DNA of 64,000 nt from Aquila chrysaetos chrysaetos. Its lineage: Eukaryota; Chordata; Aves; Accipitriformes; Accipitridae. The notes beneath the pieces were generated by a model. The model had not been told where the DNA came from. It did no database searches and saw nothing but the letters and a program-made list of their open reading frames with translations. Of this stretch, positions 1 through 11,362 are shown one piece after another (the stretch's first letter is position 1; each line of letters begins with the position of its first letter). The stretch spans positions 5,840,001 to 5,904,000 of the forward strand of contig NC_044014.1 of the NCBI RefSeq assembly GCF_900496995.4. The letters run 5' to 3'. A program made the translations under genes and the position numbers.

Positions 1-944
1 GCCAGCCAGGACCTTTTGGAGTCATTCTATATCCTTTTATTGCCGTTGCCATAGCAAAAGACACTAATTCACCTTTGTGTGAAACTTAATAAAAATCAGC
101 CCATCATTTGCTTGTCTGTAGACCATTAGAAACGCTTGTGCTGAATTTTAGAGACGGGCTTTTCACAATCTGTTAATCCACTCGCTAAGGAGTTGGTTAT
201 CTCATTCTCTTGTGCGGGATCTTTACAGGGCACCGAGGAGTCGCTGTACTTGCTTTGACTACAGTCGTCTAGAAATAGGCAAAAAGGCACACAGTTACTG
301 TGGTTTAATTCAAATGCCAAAATTACCTTTGGGATGAGCGTTCTTTGCTCTTCAGAGGAGAACGGAGCTGTCTGGGAAACCCCTGCAAAGTACTGAGAGC
401 ACTAAATTGACGTGACACTAATCAGAAATAGTCTTTCATGGGCTAAATTAAAAGGGCTATTTTACAGATACCGAGGCTTGCATTTGGGCTGTTAGGCAAG
501 TTAACAGGGCAGCGTATTGTGGAGAGCCAGGTTCCGAGTGACAGCGTGCCATGGGTCGGTCTACCTGGGTTGCATTTATTGGAAAACAAAATACACTAAT
601 TTGCCCTTTAAATGGAAAGAGCTGCTTTTGGTCTGAAGGCGTATGGACACCACGGCTCCTGTTAGAAGCCGCTGACTGTACAGCCTTGTTTCTTGGCGTT
701 CTCTAAAATTAGCCTAAAAAGGCAGGAGGAGGGAAACAGGCAGAAACAAACCAGTATGAGCACTGGGATGTGAATTCAATAGTTTTTTTGGTGTTTCATT
801 TTACAGCGAAAATTTTTCCAGTAGTGCAGTTTTGCTTAGTGGAATGCCTGAACAGTCGTGCGACAAATGAATGTTTCTCACGTTCGAGCTAACACAGCGG
901 CTCTGTCGTCTACAGCCAGACTTGGATCGCTGCAAAGAGGTTCA

Positions 945-1185
945 TCCTACCCCCCAAAAACCCCAGACCCAAACGGTGGCGGGGGATCCCCCTGGCACGG
1001 GGCGGCTGAGCTGCGGCCAGTCCCCGGACCGCGGCGGGGATCCCCGCATTGTGCTCCGGGCATAAATGCTCTCAATGGGATTAGCGTGGAGAAGGGGCGA
1101 AAGGCTGTGGGAAAACCTGCGTGTGTCATATTTCTCTCGTCTGCTGTCGCAGCTGAACGTCGCCACTCGGCCGACAATAGGGTTA
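945..1185. other. Small CpG-rich patch with a perfect palindrome
   Basis: This stretch is much richer in G, C and CpG than its flanks. It includes the 14-bp perfect palindrome GCGGGGATCCCCGC at 1034-1047 and a related GGGGGATCCCCC about 50 bases upstream. Immediately downstream (about 1,180-1,290) the sequence turns AT-rich, with motifs such as TGAATTATGTATTCATGAAT. It could be a small CpG island, an enhancer or an unmethylated intergenic element. No exon or splice structure is evident. Confidence 0.4.
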
Positions 1186-3143
1186 AAAAAGTTAAGAGCA
1201 ACTGTTGTGGTAGCTTGATTTTGAATTATGTATTCATGAATCTGCATAATAGCCTTTCAGCTGCGGTATTGTTGTTTAAAGCACAATCTGGGAATTGTGA
1301 GAGGGGATGGGGCGGGGAGGGGGGGAAGAGGGATGGGGAAGCACAGAGGGTGAAAACGTGGAAAAGTAAGACTTAATCAAAGGAGAGTGACAAATTGTAT
1401 GAAATGAGATTTTTCTTCCCTGCTTACACTGTGCCTACGAAACAAGTTTTCACTTGGAAGTGCTGACTCCTCGCCCAACCTAATAATACTTGTATTTTCT
1501 CTCTTGGCTAAGCGCTTAGAGCCCTAAGAGGGAATGGAGCAAAGCTGTAAATGTAGATATCTGCTCTGCTGATCCTTGCTCGCCCGGGTACTACTGGATT
1601 TTCCTGTCTCTTATGCAGGTCAGATAAGCAATGAGCTACCCCGGTTTGCTTAATGCTAGACTGCGGCAATTAGGTGTCCAGGAGAGGAAGAGACATCTTC
1701 GGCAAGGGGTGAAGATGGGAAGCAGCCAACAGGGTCAGAGTCGTTGGCTGGTGTTAAGGAGAGTGCCAATATGCAGCTCCCGATGCAGTCTAATTGACAC
1801 AATCGCCTTTTATCCTGTGTTTGAGGACTTATCTCCTACAGCAGTAGCTGTAGACCCCAAGGAAGACGAGGGCCGTGATGGGCAGGAGCGGTAGGAGTCG
1901 GCGTCAGCCCTGCCGTCCCGCAGCGCCCAGGAGCCGAGCCAGGACCCAGCCTGGGACAACGCGCACCAGAAGCCTTCCGTCTCCCGCTGGCTTAACTGAC
2001 ACAACACAACACTGGGCTCCAAACACATTTTCTTGTGAGCAAAAATGATTTTCTATTGCTCACCCTATTTTTTTTTTTCCCCAGGTTACATAGGTAATAA
2101 AAGAGGGGGAAAATATTTTCTCCCCTCAAAAGATCCATTGCAAAATGCAAGAGCCTCCAATCGTACTGCGGTGGACCCTCCTCAAAGCCTTCAAGACCCT
2201 TGTTCAGTGTGCCAAATGTGCTCCTCGACTTGGAGAACACATTCCCTTTATTCCACAGCACTGGAAAGTTGAAGAATTTTCTTGCTGCTCCAAGTCGATG
2301 TACAATTTGCATGAATGTGCCCAAATAAACTAGCTGATTTGGCACAGCTAGCATAAAATTCATTAGTAAAACATAGATTATAAAGTCCCCAATCAGCTAG
2401 ATGTGGCCTGTGTTGCTGCTTAACAAACGTGCACATTGTCAGTTGTGACAGCCTTTGGAATTTGGCCCAAAGCTGCAAGGGCTTAAAGCACAGGGATTTT
2501 CCATAGCATCTATTTTTAGTAATTATATAGACTCTGCTTAGAGTAATACCTGGACTCCTCTTGATGTTCAATGTATTTATTCTCCCTGTGAGGTCGGAAG
2601 GAATGAACACAAGCCAGTTTAGCCATATTGTAGCTCTTTTCTGCTGAATAGCTGGAAACTGGTGAGGTTTATGCCTCTTCTCTATAGGTGAGGCACAACC
2701 ACGATATGCAACAAGTTTGAGGCCTTTTTGATGCATTAGGTGCAATTAAACATATTTCCAGAAATGTTGGGTGTCCGCCTGCTATAGGTGGAGTTTAGAC
2801 AATGTGCTGTGTTTTTCTCACCCCTCATTCTTTTCTTGACATTTTCTATGTAAAATATCACACTTATGTAGATTTAAATATAGTCCATTTTGCATAGCGA
2901 CAGTAATTTCATTTCCAGGAATTTATGAGCCAAGGAGGAGTTGCACTTGCTTTAACTGAATTGTAAAGTGACTTTTTGGAAGTGGATCGAAAGTTACTTT
3001 TTTTTTTTTTGTTCTTTGTCCTCTGCTTGGAGCACCAGCTGGGCTGCTGAGCCAGTACCGCTTGGGCTGTCTGGTTTTGCTCGGTGGGACTTGCACCCAT
3101 TGCGTAGCTACACTCACTATGCGAGGCTGCTCCTGTGAGCCCG

Positions 3144-3172
3144 GCTGTGGCTCTCCTCTGTGGAGCCACAGC
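3144..3172. repeat. 10-bp perfect inverted repeat (short hairpin)
   Basis: GCTGTGGCTC at 3144-3153 and its exact reverse complement GAGCCACAGC at 3163-3172 are separated by 9 bases. The stem is too short for a typical pre-miRNA, and pairing outside it is poor. It may be chance. Confidence 0.4.
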
Positions 3173-5280
3173 TGACCCCGTGTCTTCTAACTTCTTCCTT
3201 TTGTGCCATCTGGGCTGAGGTTTTCTTTCCTGCCACTCATGTTATCTTTTGTTTTGCCTTGACTGGTTTTTTTTTTGAGTTAGTACCCGTCTCCTCTGAC
3301 TCATGTTTTGCTGCCATTTGGCTCGTTACTCTATGCCATCGCCTTGAGTTGCTAGTGGATGAATAGGCTCCATCCGAACGAACAGGTTTTGACTTGGGCT
3401 GGATTTCATAAAGCTGCACAGACTCGTCCTCCTGTCAGTTGTGGTACCCTTTGCGTGTCTATTTTCTGCTCCCTGTGTGCTTGACCAGCAGATAAATTCT
3501 CCGGCTTCCCTCAGATTTGAGTGCTGTCTCTGCATCATGATGTCAGCTCTTTCAGCTACTGAGATTACTGTAAAATTTCTTTAAATAAAATCTGGGCTTG
3601 TATGTACAGCTGCTCTCTCACCGTGCCCCTTATGGCACTTGATGAATCTTGGCCAGTTCCAGAAAATGAATGGTTTTACTGTTTTATTTGCTCAGTGTGA
3701 AGCTCTGTTGGGTTGCCTGGAACGTCCCTCCGAGATGTGCAGATACTGGAAATAGGTGGCCAGGCTCTGGCTCTGCAAGGCTGTTTGCATGGCACGCCGC
3801 TCCCTGCAGCCCTTGCTTGCCTAAACACAACCACGTCTTCCTCCTCCACTGCCGCAGCCTTGGAAATCTGTCTCCTGTTTACTTTGGCTGCATCCCGCGT
3901 GTTTTCCTCATGATGCTCTGAACCACTTGGGACCAGTCTGCCTTTCCTCACTGGTGCTTCCCCAGCCTTTCCCCCAGCACAAGTCTGCGGTTGCCTTTGC
4001 TCTGCCATGTAACTGCTATTTAGTGTTGTTCACCTGGGACTGGATTTTTTCTCGTTCCAAGTATGCCAGTGAATTAGCTGTTAGTCATCTTCAGGGCAGG
4101 CACGTAAAGGGTCTTCATGTCTGTTCAAGTTTTGCCGTTGACGTTCTCCTCCGTAGGGTTATCTAACTCTTCAGTGAAGAGTTTCTTCATGAAACGGGTC
4201 CCTTTCTGACAGCCCTTCACCAGGGCCGGATATCCTTTTCTCCCACTTTAAAATGCTTTTTGTATTGGAATATTGATATTCATGCTCCACCTGTCTCGAT
4301 CCCACAAAGCAACCTCTCTCTCAAGTCATCAGGCATGGTTCTACACTACTGGCTTTCGTCGTTCGCTTGTCCTTCTGGGCTGTCCAGCTGCCACTGTAGT
4401 GTGGAGGAGTTCATCTAAGCCTAGAACAGTTTCTCTTAAAAATGTCTTCTGTTGAAGAAAGTTTATTCCTGTGTCCTACAAATGATCCCACCCCTATTTG
4501 GCAAGCTGTTTTGTCTTCCAAATTAAACACGGAGCCCCAGAGTGTGTTGCTCTGTGGTGCAAGTATGCTTCCCTTCTTTTTCTTCGTGATTTTTCTGTGG
4601 GATATGTGTGAAAAGAGTGATATCTCTCTACAGCCTCTTTCTGTTAGAGATCACAGGACTCCCTGAACACTTTTATTAGGTGTTCTAGAGTTCATTATTT
4701 CTGGCAATGGCACATCATCCACTTCTTGCCTCTTTTCCCTCGCGAGATAGAAAGAAATTTTACTTTCCTTTTCTCCTCTTTTATTTCCCTCCTGGTAAGC
4801 TCTGAAGTCAGACTCAGTTCTTGCTTCCATTGCTTGCACAAGTGTTTTCACTCTGGAAACTCAAGTTGCTTGGCAGCCTGAGTCCAAACTTGTTTTCTTT
4901 GTTAACTTTATGTGAGATTCAATAGTTAGAGCCTTTGCTATCCTCGTATGTCTATTTGTCACCCCTCAGATGTGTGACAGATGTGTATGAGAGAAGTCCG
5001 TGTTCATAGACTATACACGCTGGCTCACTTGAGAGCTAGGGCTCCGACACAAAATCAAATTTCCCTGTGTCAGCAGAGATTTGGGAACAAGCCTCATCTG
5101 TGCTCCTGACCTTTTGTAGAAGGGATGCAATTCATCTTCATGTAATCTGCAGGAGAGAATGTTTTCCTAATTCTCATTACTTTGCCTTTGCTGTGGGCTA
5201 AAAGCGTGCACGGAGTGAGCTGTAGTGCCTCAGCTGATGGGTAGTAGCTTTCTGATCATGCACCTAAGTCTTGTGTGTAC

Positions 5281-6456
5281 TTCAGAAGTCCTCTGAGGTG
5301 TCCTCCTTCAGAAGTCCTCTGAGGTGTCCTCCTTCAGAAGTCCTCTGAGGTGTCCTCCTTCAGAAGCCCTCTGAGGTGTCCTCCTTCAGAAGTCCTCTGA
5401 GGTGTCCTCCTTCAGAAGCCCTCTGAGGTGTCCTCCTTCAGAAGTCCTCTGAGATGTCCTCCTTCAGAAGTCCTCTGAGGTGTCCTCCTTCAGAAGTCCT
5501 CTGAGATGTCCTCCTTCAGAAGTCCTCTGAGGTGTCCTCCTTCAGAAGCCCTCTGAGGTGTCCTCCTTCAGAAGTCCTCTGAGATGTCCTCCTTCAGAAG
5601 TCCTCTGAGGTGTCCTCCTTCAGAAGTCCTCTGAGATGTCCTCCTTCAGAAGTCCTCTGAGGTGTCCTCCTTCAGAAGTCCTCTGAGGTGTCCTCCTTCA
5701 GAAGTCCTCTGAGGTGTCCTCCTTCAGAAGTCCTCTGAGATGTCCTCCTTCAGAAGTCCTCTGAGGTGTCCTCCTTCAGAAGCCCTCTGAGGTGTCCTCC
5801 TTCAGAAGTCCTCTGAGGTGTCCTCCTTCAGAAGTCCTCTGAGATGTCCTCCTTCAGAAGTCCTCTGAGGTGTCCTCCTTCAGAAGTCCTCTGAGATGTC
5901 CTCCTTCAGAAGTCCTCTGAGGTGTCCTCCTTCAGAAGTCCTCTGAGATGTCCTCCTTCAGAAGTCCTCTGAGGTGTCCTCCTTCAGAAGCCCTCTGAGG
6001 TGTCCTCCTTCAGAAGTCCTCTGAGATGTCCTCCTTCAGAAGTCCTCTGAGGTGTCCTCCTTCAGAAGTCCTCTGAGATGTCCTCCTTCAGAAGTCCTCT
6101 GAGGTGTCCTCCTTCAGAAGCCCTCTGAGGTGTCCTCCTTCAGAAGTCCTCTGAGGTGTCCTCCTTCAGAAGTCCTCTGAGGTGTCCTCCTTCAGAAGTC
6201 CTCTGAGGTGTCCTCCTTCAGAAGTCCTCTGAGGTGTCCTCCTTCAGAAGCCCTCTGAGGTGTCCTCCTTCAGAAGCCCTCTGAGGTGTCCTCCTTCAGA
6301 AGTCCTCTGAGGTGTCCTCCTTCAGAAGTCCTCTGAGATGTCCTCCTTCAGAAGTCCTCTGAGGTGTCCTCCTTCAGAAGTCCTCTGAGGTGTCCTCCTT
6401 CAGAAGTCCTCTGAGATGTCCTCCTTCAGTAGCCCTCTGAGGTGTCCTCCTTCAGA
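5281..6456. repeat. 26-bp minisatellite, 45 gap-free copies
   Basis: A tandem array of a 26-bp unit beginning TTCAGAAGTCCTCTGAGG and ending TGTCCTCC. I read 45 consecutive full units (5281-6450) with no insertion or deletion, followed by a 6-base partial unit. Only two positions vary repeatedly, both transitions: AGTCC/AGCCC, and GAGGTG/GAGATG. This gives three monomers: A (neither change, 24 copies), B (AGCCC, 9 copies) and C (GAGATG, 12 copies). No unit carries both changes. The last unit has one extra change (TTCAGTAG). Because 26 is not a multiple of 3, the frame rotates and each unit's TGA falls in every frame within three units, so the array is not coding. It has no unique spacers and is not CRISPR-like. 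Near-identity indicates recent expansion by slippage or unequal exchange. Confidence 0.98.
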
Positions 6457-9400
6457 CAGCGCTGAGCGGGACCACTGTAGCCACCTCGCTCGTACCAGCC
6501 GGCATCTGGACCAGGAGGTGATTTATCTCCCTACAGAGACAATCCTTTACTGGAGGTTTGTGCAGGACCTTGCGGGTTGCAGGCTCAGCTGTAGCCCTCG
6601 GGTGATACTTTGACTCAATAACTATAATACCTGTATTCAGGTAAACCAGCAAATTATGGCCGTGACGAATCCTTGCTATTGATTCCCACTCGAGACCGGT
6701 GGTTATGACGGATTATGAGCCACCGTGATTTTCAAAGACCGGTTTGAATTATTCTCTCTCTTTTGCCTTTCTATGGACAGACCAGACCACCTAATCTTGG
6801 GGAGATCCCAATCAGTGTGAACAAAGAGTTCTAGGTTTTATGGAAAATGCTTGGCGCGTGGGCGATTTACTGCTGTGAGATGATTAACATTCTTGAGGTA
6901 ATTTTAAATTAAATGAAGGAAACCATAGCATCAAACTGTAGCATTTCCAAATAACTTCTGTAATGGAATATCATGTCTAGATGTCTGTGACATGTTTGAT
7001 TTCTTTTAGGCTGGATTTCTAGTTTTATTTAACCAGTGCATGAAACCGTACAACCAGAGGCCCGAGATGTGCTTTTCTGGAAAAGTATGAATACCTCCTT
7101 GGCAATACTTGAGAGGAAAAATTTAGGTAGGTTGTAGGGCATAGGCCAACAAGCTTGTCACTTTGGATGTAGAAAATGAGGTCATAATGAATTTTTTTCT
7201 GCTGTTTTTAAACAGATTGTTGGATAAAATATTATGGAGAATAGCAAGTTGGTTGTGTAATCTGTATTTTCCGTTTATTGAATATTGACCCACTTCTGAC
7301 TGATTTAAGGGAAGGAAGGAAATGAGAAATGAGGATAATATGCTACCAAATACTTGGTTTGCAGTGTTTTTTCTAGGCATTATTATCATAGACAATATGT
7401 TTTACATGAGTGCCATGGTACCTACACAAAATTTTTGAATGTTGCATTTCTGGTATGCAACAGCATGTGAATAAAGTAGTCAAATCGCATTGATTTTAAT
7501 TTATGTTGTATTTCTCCTGAAAGGCAGTCATAACAAAGAGTTTACATTTCAATTGCTTTGGAAAATAGTACTTGATTGCTTTCAACTGAAAAAACCTCGG
7601 CGGCATTAGAAAAGCAGCACTTCAAAGAAAATGGTCTTTTTCCCAAGAAGTTCTTAAAGAATTATGATTTATTGTAGTGAAATGCAACAAGGGATTTTAT
7701 TCTAAATCATATGTAAGAAAATAGTAATAAAATTGTCTTTCTGAAGCAACCTTTTTTGATGCGGTTATAGACTTGCATTTGTTCACGGCCCTGGGTCTGG
7801 TGTATAACCAGTGGAGAGCAGGAGAGGCTTCTTAAAACTCTGTTTTAAAATGGAATGTGGAGAGTTAACGTACAAACCCACTTGGATCTAGATAAGACTC
7901 TGGGGATCTTCAATAGTGAAGAAAATGAGTTAGACAGGAAAAGTAAGGACTTGCATAAGAGTGCTAATGCATGTTTAAAAGCCCGAACTCTGAAATCCTT
8001 ACAGAATTCAACAAATACTTTTTTTTTTTTTTTTTTTTTTTGGTAAGTAAATTGCCTCTTTCTATATTAGCAGTTTTTCTTCATGTTGACTTAAAGCCAC
8101 CTCTTGTGTTTGGCACCTTTGACTCCCCCCTTGCTGCTGCTCCAGCCAGTGATGCATCTCCCACAGGTTTCGACAGAGCGAGCATCAGCCCCTCAACGAA
8201 AATCCCTCTGCAGCAGGCGCGGGGACGGCCGTAGCTGCCGTATTTCTTGGGCGTGCCTTGCATCTCCCACCTCATGGCTCTGCTTTCATCACCCTTCACA
8301 GCTCTCGTGTCCCAAAGTCGTCGCTTCAAACCTACCCTAATGAGTTTCTTAACAAGTTTTGGTGTTGTGAAGCTGATTCCCGGAGGTATTTTGTATGTAA
8401 TTGACTGTCTTCTGTTCCTGCCTAACAGCTGACCACACATATGCTTTCACTGTAACGAGATGATAGTCGCAGCCTGGTTTTCTGATGTGGCTTGTAAACA
8501 TTCAGATGCTTTTTTTAACTCCAACAACTGAAGATGGAAGCTGCTTTTAAAAAAAAAATTACGTTAGCTAGACACCGTACAAGTTGTTCAGTGAGGACTG
8601 TCTTTGTTGGAGAGGGAGAAGTGTTTTAGAAAGGCTAGCTACAGCATCATGCGCTTCATGGCATCCGACGACATGTGTAAAGTCAATTACCTCTGTATAA
8701 CTGGGAACCTAGAACTATGTGTATCTGAATTTGAAGCTGATCTTATGCTGAGATACATTCATACTCATGCAGCCTTGACGGCTGAGAGCAAGATTTGTGA
8801 AAGCACGCGGTGGCTGGAAATTAATGGGATTTGCACTCCTCAATCAGTCAGACACTTGAAATAATTTTTTTTCACTTTTTCTTTTCTTTTTCTTTCACTG
8901 AACTCAAATCAGAAAAGCCAAAAGCAGGTTTCTTCACCAGTCGTGTTTTTCCTTCCAAAGACTGTGCCTACGCTAAGCCTGAATTTGGCCTCTTGTCTTT
9001 GCAGGTAGCATAATGCTGACTTTCATATTTTTGACTTCCTACATAAGGCCTCATCTGTCCTGCAATGCCATACTATACATGGCTTGAGAAGTAATTTAAA
9101 AGACCACATTGTAGAAACTGGCTAACAATCCTATGGGTTTTTTTTTCCCCCAATTTCCTTGCTGTTTAATAAGGAATCTACATATTCCTTAAACTCTATT
9201 TTGTAAACCTCTGTGGCATTTAAAAAAGTATTAGGATTTGCTACCATTCCCCTAATCCTTTGTATTAGCTCTTTTGAAGGTGGAATGAATCCCACGGGCT
9301 GTTTGTTTTCTTCTTGAAAATGTTTATAAGACTGGATGCAAAAATATGAATATTAGAGTGAATACGTTCTTTTAATTAATTGAACAGATTGTTTCAGGGT

Positions 9401-11293
9401 ATATTATGAACTGTTAGAACTCCTTTAAAAGTAAGCGAAAACCTGTCAAAAATGGTAATTGAATAATTTCGACAAAGGAGTGAGAGAGAGCTGCTGGGTG
9501 AATACCAGTTTAATCAGACCTGATCGCGATGTAGAATTGCCGCTCATCCTAATTCCAGTTGGGACCTTTCATCTGGTACAGCCATGTCTCTGAATCCCTA
9601 CAGATACAGTATTTGCAAACTTAATCAGGAGCAACAGGTTTTTCTCATGACCTATTGTATAGTCTCCCTTCTGAATGGGCCGTTGTGCCCTTGCATCTGC
9701 AAGCGGCTCTGGCTGCAACATAAAGAGCTCGGGTCTGCCCTTATGCCCCTCTGTATTTCACACGGGCGCGTAGAAATGGCACTACACATCTCCGCTTTCA
9801 AGTGACACCGAATGGCTCATTTTCTTCTCTATTCATCGAGGATTTAATTGCCCTGCACATCAAAAGGGGAATATCCCCCAATTACCATCCTCCTTCCTAG
9901 AAAATAGCGAACTGCCTATCTCAGGAAATTTGCCAAGAGATCCAGGCACCCGGAGGAGAATAGAAGTGTCCAAACGCAGGCCAGAGGAGCAGGGAGAAAA
10001 GAAACTGGCACAGACAAGCAGGTGTTAAAGCATTCCTTGTTTTCTGTGCACCTCCGTCTGCGAACGTCTGCAGAACATTTCGTCTCCTGGAGCATGGTGC
10101 TTTTTAGCAGCAGAACACAACTGCTTTCTGACAGCTTGCAGGGCTTATGCCCTTCCAACCCAAACGAAGATGCGCGGTATTACAACTTTAACGGTGCCTT
10201 AGCAGTGGTTTTGCAAGGTGCTAGATGCCCCCGCCTTAAAAATACTGCTCTCCACCTCCTGCAGCTTAAGCTATTTGCCAGTTACAAAGAATTATTTGAC
10301 GAAAAAATCAGGTCAGATCCAAGCTGCGTCAAGAACTAGGATTTTTGTGAAAAACTAGCTTTCAGGTTGCTATACGGTTGTTGAGTACAATCTTACAGAC
10401 AATTAAAACTGATTTTTTCATCCAAAGGCGGTAGTCGCACCAACCCTGTAAATTCAAACTCTCAAAATTTCAAGAGAATGCTTCTATTTTGTTTCTTCCT
10501 CTTCACCCTCTTTTCTGCCTGGGTTTCTTTTGTACCTGTTTTGCACACCTACTAGAAGATGAATCTCTGTTTTGATTGTCACCGGTAGGGTTTTTCTAAT
10601 ACAAAAAAAAAAAGGTGACTGCATTTCTACTGTATGGGAAAATTGCTGGGTGTTTGTAAAGATTTTCCCTTCCAGCTTTGTTGCAATGTAGATCTCAGCC
10701 AGAAATGTTGGCTTAAAAAGTCTGCCATCTCATCCAGGAGTCAGGAAACTTTCTAGGCTGATTATAGAGATATGTCTTCAAAGGAAACTAGGAATTTAGA
10801 GAAGACTTCACTGGAGCTGCACATCAAGGTAAAGAATGCCTTTGAATTGGTAAGCGATGAGAAAATTATTCAAACTCCCTAGAGGTTGCCTAGATAGGAC
10901 AGTCTGGAAAAAACCTGACAGTGACTTGAAACCTTTCCAAAGAGACTTCCAGACATGAAAATTGACTTCTGCTCACGTCCTGCACCCAAACCCTTTCCAG
11001 GATGCCTAGGAAATGCTTTGCCTGGCCGATGCCACTAACTCTCCGGGGAACTGGCAAAGTGCAGGGGTAGCTGAGTAGATGCAAAAGTGATAATTTGCAG
11101 CCCCGCATGGCTGGGGCTCCCAACCATTTTAGGTTAGCCCAAGTAAGACTCGGTCCTAAACCCTGTCCCTTCTTCCTTTCACCCTGTCTCGCTGGGCTAC
11201 GACACTGCTGCCTGCACTACAGCTTTTCTGAGTAACAGTTCAGAAATTTCTTTTGTGCGTGTGTATCAAAGCCTGTGCACAAGGTGGACCTTC
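6457..11293. other. Non-coding intergenic DNA
   Basis: No recognisable gene. Besides mixed AT-rich sequence it holds a 23-base poly-T run at 8,019-8,041 and short A/T runs near 8,540, 9,130 and 10,600. The stretch at 9,480-10,340 has few repeats and one 105-codon open frame (10,022-10,339, plus strand) without any recognisable domain. It could contain conserved non-coding sequence, but nothing here proves it. Confidence 0.55.
8019..8041. repeat. Poly-T tract (23 T)
   Basis: An uninterrupted run of 23 T follows AACAAATAC. On the minus strand it is a poly-A run. The flanks show no recognisable retroposed mRNA, so I treat it as a simple repeat rather than a processed pseudogene tail. Confidence 0.9.
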
Positions 11294-11362
11294 TGGCCCC
11301 GATCCTGCAAATAATTAATCATGTTCTTAAACATGCAAATAGCGTCCTTCAGGGAAGTAGTG
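11294..11362. repeat. Fragment of an ancient amniote interspersed repeat
   Basis: The segment starts with GGCCCCGATCCTGCAAA and continues through a degraded ATGTTCTTAAACATGCAAATAG. I recall this as one arm of an old, roughly palindromic repeat shared by birds and turtles, whose ends read GGCCCCGATCCTGCA and whose centre reads CCCATTGACTTCAATGGG. The family name is not certain to me. A full-length relative lies at about 36.0-36.1 kb, and the central part appears again at 39.5 kb. Confidence 0.5.

Larger units (their letters stand above)
1..5280. other. Non-coding intergenic DNA
   Basis: No reading frame here resembles a known protein and no RNA gene was recognised. The longest open frame (172 codons from 858) runs through a GC-rich patch and has no domain-like content. 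The interval holds ordinary mixed-composition sequence, a CpG-rich patch near 1 kb, a short perfect inverted repeat near 3.15 kb, and a pyrimidine-rich stretch from about 3.0 to 4.9 kb in which I see no repeat family. Confidence 0.6.

Noticed and set aside
858-1376. 172-codon plus-strand frame
   Set aside because: Open only because of the GC-rich patch. No domain, no splice signals, and overlapping frames on both strands.
5281-6450. CRISPR-like direct repeats
   Set aside because: The units are contiguous with no unique spacers, and the window is vertebrate DNA. It is a minisatellite.
8019-8041. Poly-T as the tail of a minus-strand processed pseudogene
   Set aside because: No recognisable retroposed coding sequence lies beside it and no flanking duplication was found.
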